Part shown: positions 10,023 to 22,100 of the stretch, in pieces | Layout: every line of letters begins with the position of its first letter | Position numbering within the stretch: the first letter of the stretch is position 1 | Assembly (NCBI GenBank): GCA_949316235.1 | Contig: OX438750.1 | Coordinates: 17,176,865-17,240,864 of the forward strand | Length of the DNA: 64,000 bases | From: Oegoconia quadripuncta | Taxonomy: Eukaryota; Arthropoda; Insecta; Lepidoptera; Autostichidae | Reading direction: 5' to 3' | Position numbers and translations under genes: made by a program | Notes under the pieces: generated by a model | Seen by the model: only the letters and a program-made list of their open reading frames with translations | Databases searched by the model: none | Told to the model about the DNA's origin: nothing

Positions 10023-11900
10023 TGGAATATATCTAAGTTGAGATTTGGAACGTCGTAAAAACGCTAAGATAAGTACGTGTTATTTTAACTTCAAGCTATT
10101 TGTATCATCAGGCATTCAATTCATGGATTCTCCCCTCATAATGCGGTGAAGGAAGGCATTGTGAGTGGGGTGGCGTGATTGATCATTGGTCTGGTGATAG
10201 TTAGTCACACTTTTCCTTACAAAAGTAAAGATCAGGTCTCTATTGCCTGTTTTGTTTCAATTCAATGTTCAATGCCACATGTAAGTAGTTTTACTCAATT
10301 CTTAGAAAATTCATTATGGAAAGGTAAGAGTTGCTAAGTAATTTCGATTAGCACTTGACAGAATAAATTTATTACTGTTTTACCCATAATTTATACTAAG
10401 TCGGATCAAATTCGTGAGTCTGCGTGATAGAGGCACTCGGTACGCAACAAATTGCGATTTTATTTTACACTAGCCATCCACCCCGGTTTCTCCCGGGTGT
10501 ACACCCGATACTACCCGGGAGATAGTAGGTACCTACTATACATATAAATCGCCCGAAAGAAATTATCTAAACGATAGGGCAAAACCGTATCAATATGCGT
10601 TGCGTGGTTTAAAAGAAGTAAGCGGAGAAACAGAGGTAGACAGTGACATTGTTTATAGCGAGTAGTGATAGCATTATTTTTATCCTTACCTCGAGAAAAA
10701 ATAGCCTAGGTCCTTCTCCGACCTCTAGTATTAACTCCATATATAGTCTAAGTATTGATCTTTGTCAGCAAATAAAAATATATTAATATCATATGTAACT
10801 TTCCTATAGCTGGAACTTCATTTCTAAAATAGCATGTAGATCGATAAATGGTTTTCATGTAAGTATAAGTTTTCTTATATCACGGAAAGACAATAATGTT
10901 ACCTCAAAGTTTGCTGAAAGTTAGTAAACTCTGTTAGCAAACTTTGAGAGGATGTAACCGCGGACGAGCACGAACAAAATTAATCCGCGATTTAGGTACC
11001 TAGGTACCTCTATACGTATATCTGTCTTTGTAGCTATCGATCTAAATGTTGTAATTTCTTCGTATGTTCTATTATTGTGTAATATTGCACTGTACAGATG
11101 GAATGGGTATTTCGAGATTAGTTCCAAACAGCCCGGACAGTACGATGATTTCTTACTCTCTGGTATTTTTAAACTTTAATTACAATAGATATGTTAATGT
11201 TGAAGTACTGAATGACATTTTCATTATTATGAGAGACTGCATGTTATTTATAAATTTATGGATTGTGCACACTTTAAAAGTGATACATAATACATAGATA
11301 CAGTAATATCTGAAAATAATTTTAGTTTTAAACATTTTTTTTTCTAATAGTTATTGTCATTTGTTCATTACCCTGAGTTTAACGCTCCTAGATAACGTTT
11401 TCTTTCTTTAGTTTTAATTTCAGTTTTTGTAGTTTTTTAAACATTTGTTTTTGTGTAAGAAATAGTTACAAAAGAAGTTAATGCTAAATTTCCCTTATAA
11501 TATGACATAATGTATTGTATTGTATTGTAATGTAAACAGAATGTCTACAAAAATTGTGAGTATATAATTAATAAACCAGTAACAAAAAATAGAATGGTGT
11601 AAGAGTGGCTTCAATATCTAACAATACCCGTGCAATAATACGTTACGTTATTAATAGATTTTTGGTAGGTAACTAATACCGAAGTCAAAGATTATGGTGT
11701 GATGAAATTCTTCTAGGTGTAACTGTCCCATGTGAGAGTTAGTCTGGTATAGTCACAAACAAGTCTAAACGAAATGGATCACCTCAGGAAATTATTACTG
11801 ACCGAATATATTGCTCAGTTTATATTTCATAGATCACTCTCAAAGACCACCTAATTTGGGTAATGCTGGTAGTAGGAATGATTTTCATTCCATAATGTAG
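10023..11900. other. Intergenic, no gene recognised
   Basis: AT-rich sequence without convincing coding signal. One hairpin at about 10899-10953 (CCTCAAAGTTTGCT paired with AGCAAACTTTGAGAGG) and TGTATTGTAT repeats near 11510 are the only structures noticed. Confidence 0.4.
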
Positions 11901-11920
11901 ACATAATTTAGTGCTTGTAG

Positions 11921-12342
11921 TTTTTTTTATACACAACGGGTTAGCACTTGACCTCAATCACACCTGAAGTTAAGTGAAGATAAGGCGAAAGTAGAAGAGC
12001 ACAGGGGGTCTACTCTCTAACGAAAATAGCTTCGGACGGCCGAAACTTCGGAGTTTTTCATTCGCAGTGTGATGAGTCAATTATAAACCAATCGTCATTA
12101 TTTTACTTTTGTTGTACATCACAAGTTAGTACGAGACGCAAGGAACGTCTGAAGTTATACAAATAAAGGATTTTTAGCAAAAGAAAAAGTCCGAAGTTAC
12201 GGCTCCGAAGCTATTTTCGTTAGAGAGTAGACCCCCTGACCCGGAAACCCATCTTATTTAGGGAACTGGCTATCTTATCTCTGAAAACCGGAATACAACA
12301 ATGCTATTAACATTGCTGTTTGGCGGCAGATTTAGAGAAGAT
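11921..12342 (-). repeat. SINE family A, split by a MITE and 5'-truncated
   Basis: The tail half lies at 11921-12001 and the body at 12239-12342, with the MITE 12002-12238 between. The tRNA-like head is missing. Confidence 0.85.
12002..12238. mobile_element. MITE family M1 inserted in a SINE
   Basis: 237 bp with inverted ends CAGGGGGTCTACTCTCTAAC followed by GAAAATAGCTTCGGA; a related copy lies at 25962-26211. Non-coding. Aligned with other SINE copies, the gap closes at GTA/CTGACCCGG without a visible target duplication. Confidence 0.85.
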
Positions 12343-12954
12343 TAGTTCTAATATTATTTACCAATTTTTAACGAATTTTCTTCGTCATAGTTTTAATCGC
12401 CTTAAGAATTATTATTCAGCAACAGCCACCCCGTAACTCTCTTAGCTAGTTTAATAACGTTCAATATCTGCCACGAGCTCGGGGCTAATAAGACCAGAGC
12501 TTAGGGAGAACGGCTGCGGCAGGTTAATTAAATCATAGTGTCATGTGACACTTACCTTGTGTCAGACTTGATAATAATGTTGTAAAGGTTATTTATATTT
12601 GCGAACTATTTCAAGCTAAAGATTAAGTATGAAAGGATACCTATAATATGAGATTGGGAATGGGAATTGGGGATGTATCTTAGCAATGCACATTTATAGT
12701 TTTTGGTCAGGGGTTACTTTCAGTGCGTTTAACTTTTTAAATTGATTGAGAGAGGATAATTATAAGCTTATTAAAGAACTGAATGCTGGAGTTCAGTGGA
12801 GTTATAGCTGGCCAAATACAATTTAAAGTTTATAGATTTGTCTTTAAAATATATCTTCCTCCTGCTTAATGTTAGGCGTAAAACGACACGATATTTTTAA
12901 GGAGACAACCTGCCTCCTTAAAAATCCTCCTGCCTCTTCGGTTTCAGTAACCTT

Positions 12955-13150
12955 GGAATCAAAATCAAAATCAAAAATGTTTTAATTCGTAAGTTATAAG
13001 AATAACATTTGAATTCGTCATGACATACAGTTATCGCTCATTCACTAGGCAGTCTCCCCAGAGAAGAACGAGCAAGAAACTCAGGGGTTGGTCTTTTTAA
13101 ATAAGTCAATACAAATACATTTTGGAATAATTGTTAAATTTATGATTCGA
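12955..13150 (-). repeat. Jockey-like LINE 3' end
   Basis: Minus-strand 3' terminus beginning with a TCAAAATCAAAATCAAAAA run and containing 'agaagaacgagcaagaaactc'. The same terminus occurs at 21597-21780 (+), 22432-23105 (-) and 27363-27800 (-). Nearby, 12892-12923 is a short palindrome around AAGGAGGCAGG. Confidence 0.75.
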
Positions 13151-13737
13151 TAAAGAAAAATAAGAATAGAATATACTGGATCGTATTGTAAGTAAATATT
13201 TATGTATATTTACTTGAGATGATCTTTAAAAGAGAAATGCTATCCAACGGCAACTTATCACTGTCTTCTAATCAGCTGTAGATAGTTCATAGAGTAATAT
13301 AACATACGGGGAAATTTCAACTATAGCAGGTATAATTGTATGAACTTACAAATGGTCTATAGACAAAACATTACAAAGTATTAGCTGAAATCAGAAGTAA
13401 CACTTTACTGAGCGTGCTACGAAAATGGAGCTAATTTGCATTACAATTTATTTTAATTTGCAGAGATATAGACATACGCAGGTTACGTCATAAGAACTTA
13501 AAAAACTCTCATAAATAAATACTTGCCTACAATTTGTTGATAAAGATAATAAACAATGTTCAAACTCTAACGCAAAAAGTTTATTGAAGAATAAAAACAA
13601 TAAGTGACATTATGTATCCTAATTTCGATTGTAGGTAAGTTAAATATGTTGTTTCAAACTTGTATAACGTAGGAAACGTTGTACAAATTGCATCGCCTCG
13701 TAAGGTGTTATGGTTAGGTTACGTTAATGTTTTATGA

Positions 13738-13890
13738 CTAGCTGTTGCCCTCGACTTCCTTCGCGTGGAACATTATATCGGAACCGGAAAAAAATTGCCT
13801 ATATGTTAATCCAGGTCCTAATCTCTCTATAAACCAAATTTCATCCAAATCCGTCCAGTCGTTTAGGCGTGAAGAGATAACAAACAATGC
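13738..13890 (+). repeat. Interspersed repeat family H
   Basis: Starts 'agctgttgccc', with 'ttaatccaggtcc', 'aaatttcatccaaatccgtc' and 'gaagagataacaaac'. Non-coding. Confidence 0.65.
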
Positions 13891-14020
13891 ACATTAGATA
13901 CTAAATGTTGACTGTAAATGAGTTGCTTTGCTATTGTTTAGAGACAGGACTTGAGTTAGTGACTTTTGATATTTTAAAGCAGAGCTAAAAAAGAAGAAAA
14001 TAAGGAAGCATTCACAGAAA

Positions 14021-14388
14021 TACCGGATGAGTTTTTTTACCATAAGGAAAAAAATAGGGCATATATAGGTAAGTGAAATAAAAATTATTGGCATAGGTAG
14101 TTTAATTTTTTTTTTCAAAAACGTACGCGTCCCCCCCTAGTTTGTTATGCGACTGGCGGTTTCGTAGGGTTTCTATCATGCGGAATTTATTTGGAACTTA
14201 TATTTTCTACAAATTTTCTTTATTTATTTAATGTAATGAATGATGTAATTACATGGAATAAGCTACAAATGCGACCGCCCAATGACACATAAAAAATAAA
14301 TAAATATAAACTACCTATGCCTATGCCTTCTATTGCACTTACCTAATGTGCCTATTTTTTTCCTAACGGTAAAATAACTCATCCGGTA
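14021..14388. mobile_element. MITE family M2, full length
   Basis: About 368 bp with inverted ends TACCGGATGAGTTTTTTTAC and GTAAAATAACTCATCCGGTA. Subterminal AGGTAAGTGAAATA is mirrored by TTGCACTTACCTAAT. Four other copies in the window (35726, 37215, 52100, 63391) define the family. No coding capacity. Confidence 0.85.
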
Positions 14389-14955
14389 TATCTTCGAGGT
14401 ATGGGTTAAGAAGACGATTTTTTTATGTCCCACGATTCTCGACTTAAACAGACTCTATCAAGTGTTTTCGAGTAGCAACATAATTTAGGTAACGCAATCG
14501 ATTAGCAAAGCACATTTTGTATTAGTTTTATCTCACAGAATCTGTTGCGCAAACGTCGGCGACTCGACGTTTTAGTTTCAGTTGTAAAAATTTAACAGTA
14601 ACCATCTTACCTCCGTCCGAAAACAACCTATTCTTACTTGTTTACATAATGACAACGTACCCTTTAGCGATAAATCTTAAGTGAATAATTCGAGTAAAAT
14701 TGCTCAATTGTGTTGCATCTTTATAGGTTGGTTTTTTGCCGTGTGTAATGCAGTGGGTGTGCGAGACCCGTGTCTCTCCGGATGTTTTAATCGAAAAATT
14801 CTCGGTCGAAAAGAGTTTTCTAACGAGTTGGGAAGCATTGTGCGGGCGCCATTGTGGGGGCTCTAGGAGGGTCGTTAAGGGGGAAAATGCACCGTCGCGT
14901 TTTGAGATGAGTTTTGTTGAATGTTTTTTTAAACGGTACATTTAATAGTGCCGGA
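14389..14955. promoter_or_regulatory. Putative upstream region of the lipase gene
   Basis: No coding homology. It is more GC-rich (14730-14900) than its surroundings and lies directly upstream of the candidate first lipase exon, so it may hold the promoter and 5' UTR. No TATA box or initiator could be assigned. Confidence 0.25.
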
Positions 14956-15004
14956 ATGTATATCGGTTCGTCGCAGGCATGTCACGTTGTATCGGTTTTT
15001 ATTG
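14956..15004 (+). CDS. Lipase exon 1 (candidate, start codon)
   Basis: ATG at 14956, 16 codons plus one base, then a perfect donor GTAAGT at 15005. It joins exon 2 in phase as MYIGSSQACHVVSVFIG-ITE, giving a moderately hydrophobic N-terminus that could be a signal peptide. An alternative start inside it (MSRCIG) was excluded because it reads to a stop after splicing. No sequence homology supports this exon, only phase, donor quality and position. Confidence 0.45.
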
Positions 15005-16136
15005 GTAAGTACTTACATTAAAATATATATAGTATTTCCTTTCCAATTTAGTCTGACTAAGCAAGGAAATCTTTAGGTTTTTGTATAGGCTGAAAGAGAG
15101 CGATAATTATTGTAACCCGGACCCTTAAGAGGGCTTATTCGGTCATTGGCTAATTTAAAATTTAAAAAAGTCGCTTTAACCTGCACTCGTGAAATCCTGC
15201 ACTTTTTTTATAAACGTGTATTCTGGAAAATAAACCCCTTCAAAGCTATTTAGGTATTATTTATATTTAGCTCCTATGTTTCTCGAGTGCAGGTCAATGT
15301 GATTTTTTTGATTTATTCTGTATTTGAAAAGAAATCTTAATTTATCCAACGAGGGCGCCTCTGGACCGAATAAACTACGAGAACTTGCGGCATAGGAGTG
15401 AGTCTTCCTCCGTAGATTTAAAATTTTAAGTTTACGAGGCGGTTTATAAAATAATTTGAGCATATTATAATTTTATGTGACTGATGTAACATCTATTTTA
15501 AGTTATTTTATTTATCTAGGGGCATATTTTTGTATGATGAATAACAGACATGTGTTCCCGAGTTATGGATGTTTTCCATTTATAAGTGTATTTATTTAAA
15601 AAAAAAGTATTTGTGTAGTTTATCAACCATCTGGTATCTATAATACAAACCTAGTTGCTTAGTGTGGAACTAGATGGCGCAGTGTGTATGTGCAAAGATA
15701 TTTAATTATTTATCTATTTGACAATAAATTTATTTGTTTTCCATCAGAAGATAACGGATTCATTTATAAGTGACGCACGCAGGCGGCTTCGGCGTAGGAT
15801 TACGAGTTATGTTACCTAACTGATTTAGGAAATAATAATGATCCATTGGTCTATTGTATCTTGTGCACCGGTTTACATATTTCAACAGGGAGGCCGGTTG
15901 ATTTTAAACACACTTGCGGGTTCGAATCCCGTTAGGGATAAATTATTTTTGCATAATGAAAAAAGTTTCTGCGTGATGATACGAACCTTTATACCAGTAT
16001 CAAGGAGATTGATATAAATATATAAGTGTGTATTTTAATAAAAATAATAATAGTTTCGATCACTTACACTACCACTATCAATAATCTAGCCCCAAACTAA
16101 GCAAAGCTTGTACTATGGATACTAGATAACGGATAA

Positions 16137-16169
<33 letters not shown>

Positions 16170-19100
16170 TTATCCTCAACGGGTTAGCACTTGACCTCAA
16201 TCACACCTGATGTTAAGTGAAGATGAGGCCGAAGGTGGTAGCATACGGACCCGGAAACCCCATCTTATTTGGGGGGACTGGCTATCTTATCTCAGACAAC
16301 CGGAACACAACAATGCTATTAACATTGTTACTTATACATTTAACAAATGTAACAAAAGACGACCGGTTGGTGTAGTGGATAGCGACCCTGTCAGCGAAAC
16401 CAACGGTTGCTGATGCGAATCCCGTTAGGACTAAATGTTTGTGTGATGAATTTGAACTTTATTCCCGAGTCATGTACGTTTATATACATATAAGTCCGCC
16501 CTTATATTAAATGTCCGCCTGGCTAGCTACCACCATCTTATCTAAATCTGCCGCCAAACAGCAATGTTAATAGCATTGTTGTGTTGCGGTAGTCAGAGAT
16601 AAGATAGCCAGTTCCCCAAATATTTGGGTTTCCGGGTCAGTACGCTTCCACCTTCGGCCTCATCTTCACTTAACATCAGGTGTGATTGAGGTGCTAACCC
16701 GTTATGCATAAAAAAATAAATCATATGCGAATATGGGGTCATATTTCTCTGCAGCTGACTGTATATACCATTTTAAAGCCCTCTTACCACACACATAATT
16801 ATCACAAATAAATAGTATTTCTTAATGTACAAACTTTATGATACAGTAAAATTATTATTGTTACTAAACATGTACCTATTTTAGAAAACAAAACAAATTC
16901 AACATTAAGTAAAAGGTATAATTACCTCATCCATCATACAAGAGTGTGTTAACCTCACATCATAATAAAGCAGTCAAGTGCGACTAGGGGCCCTCGCCAT
17001 GGTTCCGTCCGTACCAATACACTTCATTGAAGATATGTACTTAAACTTGTTTAAGCGTGTCCATCAGGTGAGATTGTGGTCAAACGCGAATCCAGTCAAT
17101 CATAAAAAAGTGTCATTAAATATTACAGTATACGGATTCGTACAGGTGTTTGTCCAAATCATTAACACAAATATATAGACTCCTTTTTTTTTCTCGCGGG
17201 GAAATGCGATACGCATACTGCGTCCAAAACAATTAAAAGAAGTTACATTTTTCATCATGCAACGATTTTTGTATGATAAAAAACCAACCTAACTCTACCA
17301 GAGGTTGGTTTTTTATCATACAATAATCGTTAAAATTAGACAGAAGACGTTGTTCTATATTCAACCTTTTTTTAATTTCTGTAGGTATGTGTTTTTTTAA
17401 GTAGCGAGTAGCTGATAGTTTTTGGTTGTTCTAAACAAAATGAAAAAGTAAACCTACTTTAGTCCCTAGAGATAAAAGATACACTTTAGTTCGATTAAGC
17501 ATAAGCTATATTTCACACTTTTGGAGCATGAGAAGTGAAATAGTTATGTAAGGACTTGTTTTTAGGGTCAAGGTGTTAACTCATTGTTCAAAAGAAATTC
17601 GCAATGTGGCTCGATACCTTCTATATATTATATAAGCAGAAAATCTGTGCTTAAGTCCCTTGTTAAATAATAATATCTTTATTCCAGGTATAACAGAAGT
17701 ATGTTTCATGTCAGCACCAGTTGGGGATTGCCTAGGTTGCTGCCCTCGAGATGACACACGGGACATTCAGTATCACCTTTTCACCAGGTAAAACTGGAGA
17801 TATTCATATTAAGTACAGACCTGGCTTGTTTTGGATCATGAATTGATATAAAATATGCCCATGGCAAAGTTAAGTACACATTATTAAGATAATCAGTGGA
17901 TTAGAATTTTTTAAATTTTATTTCCGTTTTCCAAGATAAATAGCAAACCAATGCGGAATAAAAGAACGTGTCTAACATTGTGTTTACATATATCAGATAA
18001 CAACTATTGTCTCTAGGTCAAGAAATATTTGAAATTTTATCTAAACCTTATACTCGGTTCAGACTGAAATAAAATAAATGACTCGTGATAATACAGTAAT
18101 TATCAAACGCTCCTTATATTTCTCCTGTGGTGTCTTGTTACAGGTCTAATATGCCATTAAGCCAAATACAAACGTTCATTATTTTCTGTGTGGTTTTTGT
18201 AATAAGTCGAACCCGAGTTATTACCAAACACATTATAATTTCCCAGTGACATATTATTACAAGTCGAACCAAAGTAATTAACAACGTACATTACAATTAT
18301 AATTTCCCTGTGGCGTCTTGTTACTAATCAAACTCATCTAATTAACAAACTCTCAGTACAATTATAATTTCCCTGTTGCGTCTTGTTACAAGACGAACTC
18401 GTCTAATTAAGAAACGCTCAATTATAATTTCCCTGTTGCGTCTTGTTACAAGTCGAACTCGTCTAATTAACAAACGCTCAGTACAATTATAATTTCCCTG
18501 TGGTGTCTTGTTACAAGTCGAACCCGTCTAATTTACAAACGCTCAGTAAAATTATAATTTCTCTGTGGCACGTTGTTACAAGTCGAACCAAACAAACGCG
18601 TATAACCATTATAATTGCCTTGTGGCGTCTTGTTACCAAACACACATTATAATAATGATAATAAAATTGTTGATGTCGTGTGGTTTCGGCGTGTAAAAAG
18701 AACAGAACTAATCCGTCTCTTCCCTTGTGTATCGTAAACGACGACTATGGGACTTTCCACCAAAAACATCTATAGATTCGCACGCTCCGTTACGTGTGCA
18801 TATCTATATACGAAAGGTGGAAAATTTACAAAATTTATTTATATGAGTTAACTGCCTGTACTGAATACTTTTTTATAATTTCCCTGTGACGTGTTGTTAC
18901 AGGTCGAACCCGACTAATTACCAAATTTTACCAACGGGCGATGTAGCGGCATTGCGAGCGAGTGCTTTCAACTTCTCCAATCCTACCGTTATTTACCTCA
19001 TGGGGTTCTCGGAAGCCGTCACCGGGCCCAGCACTATCACTCTAAGGGATGGTGAGTTGAAATAATCATCTTGGTGATTCATCAATTCATCATAGATAGC

Positions 19101-22100
19101 CATATCATTAGTACGTGGCAGATTATGAGTTGGTTACTGCCATGTGAATGACGAAAACGCGATAAAGCCAAAATTTTGCTTCTAGGTAGTTTTATCATTA
19201 CATTATCACAAGGATTTGATACAAGTGATTTCGTGCTTCGAAGGGCACGTGATACCTACAGTTGCTCTAGATCGCGTCTCCATTCAGCCAAATTAAAAAC
19301 AAAAATATATGTAAAAAAAAAAATCGTTAGCCATTGGAAAGTCGCCCATACTGTCTTTGGTGGCAGTAACTACTCTACAGGGGGGACTGAAAATCAGCAA
19401 CACTGCTGAGTCCCTACCCATTCATCACAATACTGTGGTTCGCGATTCTAGGTATGCTTGTGTTTTTTTCTTTTTTGTGATGAATAAATACTTTTATTAT
19501 TTATTATTATTATTATTATTATTAAATGCACGTGCATCTATACCTTTTAATTTAAACGGTTCTCTTGTTAATTTACATACATACATGTCGTCACGACTTC
19601 CCAAATGGGGTGGGTATATTGCAAGCATAAGACGGATGAAAGAAAATTGCCTGCATCGGAGATGAGTATGTTGAGATGGATGTGTGGAGTGACGAGGATG
19701 GATAAAATGAGGAATGAGTATGTAAGAGGGAGTTTAAAAGTGGCACCCGTGACATAAAAGTTGCAAGGAAACCGTTTAGCTTTGGTATGGACATGCTATG
19801 AGGAGGGATGAAACGCATGTTACGGAGAGAGTGTTGAATATGGATGTCGATGGTTGGAAAAGAAGAGCAAGACCACGGAAAAGATGGATGGATTGTGTGA
19901 AGGGTGATATGAACGGAAAGGGCGTGAATGATGAGGTAACGGCTGACAGAGGAGATTGAAAGGAAAAGACGTACTAGGGCAAGAAGATGATGAAGATATT
20001 GGGTGTTTCAAACATTACAAATTTGGTACTTGAAACAACATCCACGGTTCATGTTTCGATATAATCCCGGTTCGGTTCGAACGGTTCGAATCCCGCGACG
20101 GGTAAATGTTTGTGTGATGAATATGAACATTTATTCCTGAGTCATGGATGTTTATATAAATATTTATGTATGTTTATCCGTTATCTAGTATCCATAGTAC
20201 AAGCTTTGCTTAATTTGGGACTAGATGATTGGTGTAAGTGTCCGAAATATTTATATTTATTATATTTATTATTATTTATATGTATACAGAAATGCACATT
20301 TGACAGGGGGTGTGCCCGCCGCGTGCAAGCATGCAAGTCCATAGATGTTTCAGGTATAAAGTCCCTGGGCGCCTTTTACTATTCCCACGGGAAGAGATGG
20401 AGTGGTTCTATTCTTTTCAAGTACTCTCTTATAAATACAGGAAATTTTGTTTAATTTTACTGACAGGCCTGTTGTATACTTATGTATGTTGTCGAAATAG
20501 ATTATTATTATTATATGAGGAATTTTAAAACAAGCGAATAAAAGAAAACTTTGCGACTGATGATGACATACTGTTTTAATAACTTGAGCGGTATGTATTA
20601 CTAAGTGAGTGACTACATTACTAAGTGAGCGACTGGATATACAAAGAGGGCAACTAAAGCTTAACTGCACCCCGACATGGTTAGGTTAGGTTCGAAGGGT
20701 ATGGCGCAAGCAAGCCGGACGAGTGCGAGCGAAGCGAGCACGGGAGTTCTTGGCACCCCGACATGGATAGGTTAGGTTCGAAGGGTATGGCGGAAGCGAG
20801 CCGGGCGAGCAGAGCGAGCCCAGATCGCCCGCCATACCCTTCGTGTTAGGTTGACATGTACGAATTACATTTGCCAAATATTGAAAAAAATATTAAGTCA
20901 AACACTCAAACACTCAAACAAATATTAGGTCGCTCCAATATTATGAAGCTTCTCATTTTGTTTTTTAAGTAACTCAAATTAATGTTTGTAAGTTGCTGTT
21001 CTGTTGATTTCTCGTCACTCGCAGTCAGTCGCTCACTTAGTAATACTATAACCTAAATTAATTAATTTTGAAACTTCAAAATGTAATTTACAGTCACTCG
21101 TTTTATTGCTACCCTTATTATATTCCGGGTTTTTATTAAGCTCCACGAGAAAACCAGCATTTCATCAGCTGCGACGTGACTATTTGTGTGAGGTGTAGCA
21201 GAAAACTGGGAAACATACGGGCAAACTACGTTACCTATTTCAGTAGATATTTGCATGTAAATCGTATGTGCAAGTTTCTTTTCAGCACCATTTCTTTACA
21301 TTTTTCACACACATAACTAGTTTGTATTGCGTTTGTCCATAGAAGGATTCACTCTAATTGGCATATACCATATGGATAGGTAATATATTTTCACAACCGC
21401 AAGAGTCTATGGCTATTAAAAATCGAGTATTTTATGAAACGAGCCTGACTATCTTAATACCTAATTACGAGTAGGTATATTACTTTATGTAATCGGTAAG
21501 TCTGTGTGATCAATATTTTCAGAAAAGGACATGAACCGCTCGGCAATATCCAGTATATTTTATTGTTATTTTTCTTTGTCGAATCGTAAATTTTATAATT
21601 AGGTATTTCAAAATGTATTTGTATTGACTTATTTAAAAAGAGCAACCCCGGAGTTTCTTGCTCGTTCTTCTCTGGGGAGACTGCCTAGTGAATGAGAGAT
21701 AACTCTATGTCATGACGATTTCAAATGTTATTCTTATAACTTACGAAATAAAACATTTTTGATTTGATTTGATTTGATTGTGTTGTTACAAGAAGATTCA
21801 TCATCATTTCATCTAGTATAAACACATGAACGAAGCGAACTTCTGTTGTTTTAATTTCTGTTCGTGCTAAGCTTTATTCTCGATGCTTAATATGTGCTTA
21901 ATGCTTTGCTATGTATTTATATTTACATTACTTTTAGACCCTGTATTAAATGTTATATTTTCGGACATTTCAGCCTACTTGTCGGCGGGTGACTACAATT
22001 TTATATCTGTTGACTGGTCGAGACTGGTGGCATTTCCTTGGTATGTATGATTTGTTATATTTCAGTAAAGTATTTACTATATTCTTTGACATATAGCATA

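Noticed and set aside
14973..15004. Alternative lipase start MSRCIGFYW
   Set aside because: After splicing to exon 2 this frame reaches a stop codon and destroys the conserved CCPRDD...FTR segment.
18114..18645. CRISPR-like array
   Set aside because: Units are contiguous diverged tandem copies without unique spacers, in a eukaryotic intron.
20671..20790. Interstitial telomeric (TTAGG)n repeat
   Set aside because: Only TAGGTTAGGTT twice, not a repeat run.
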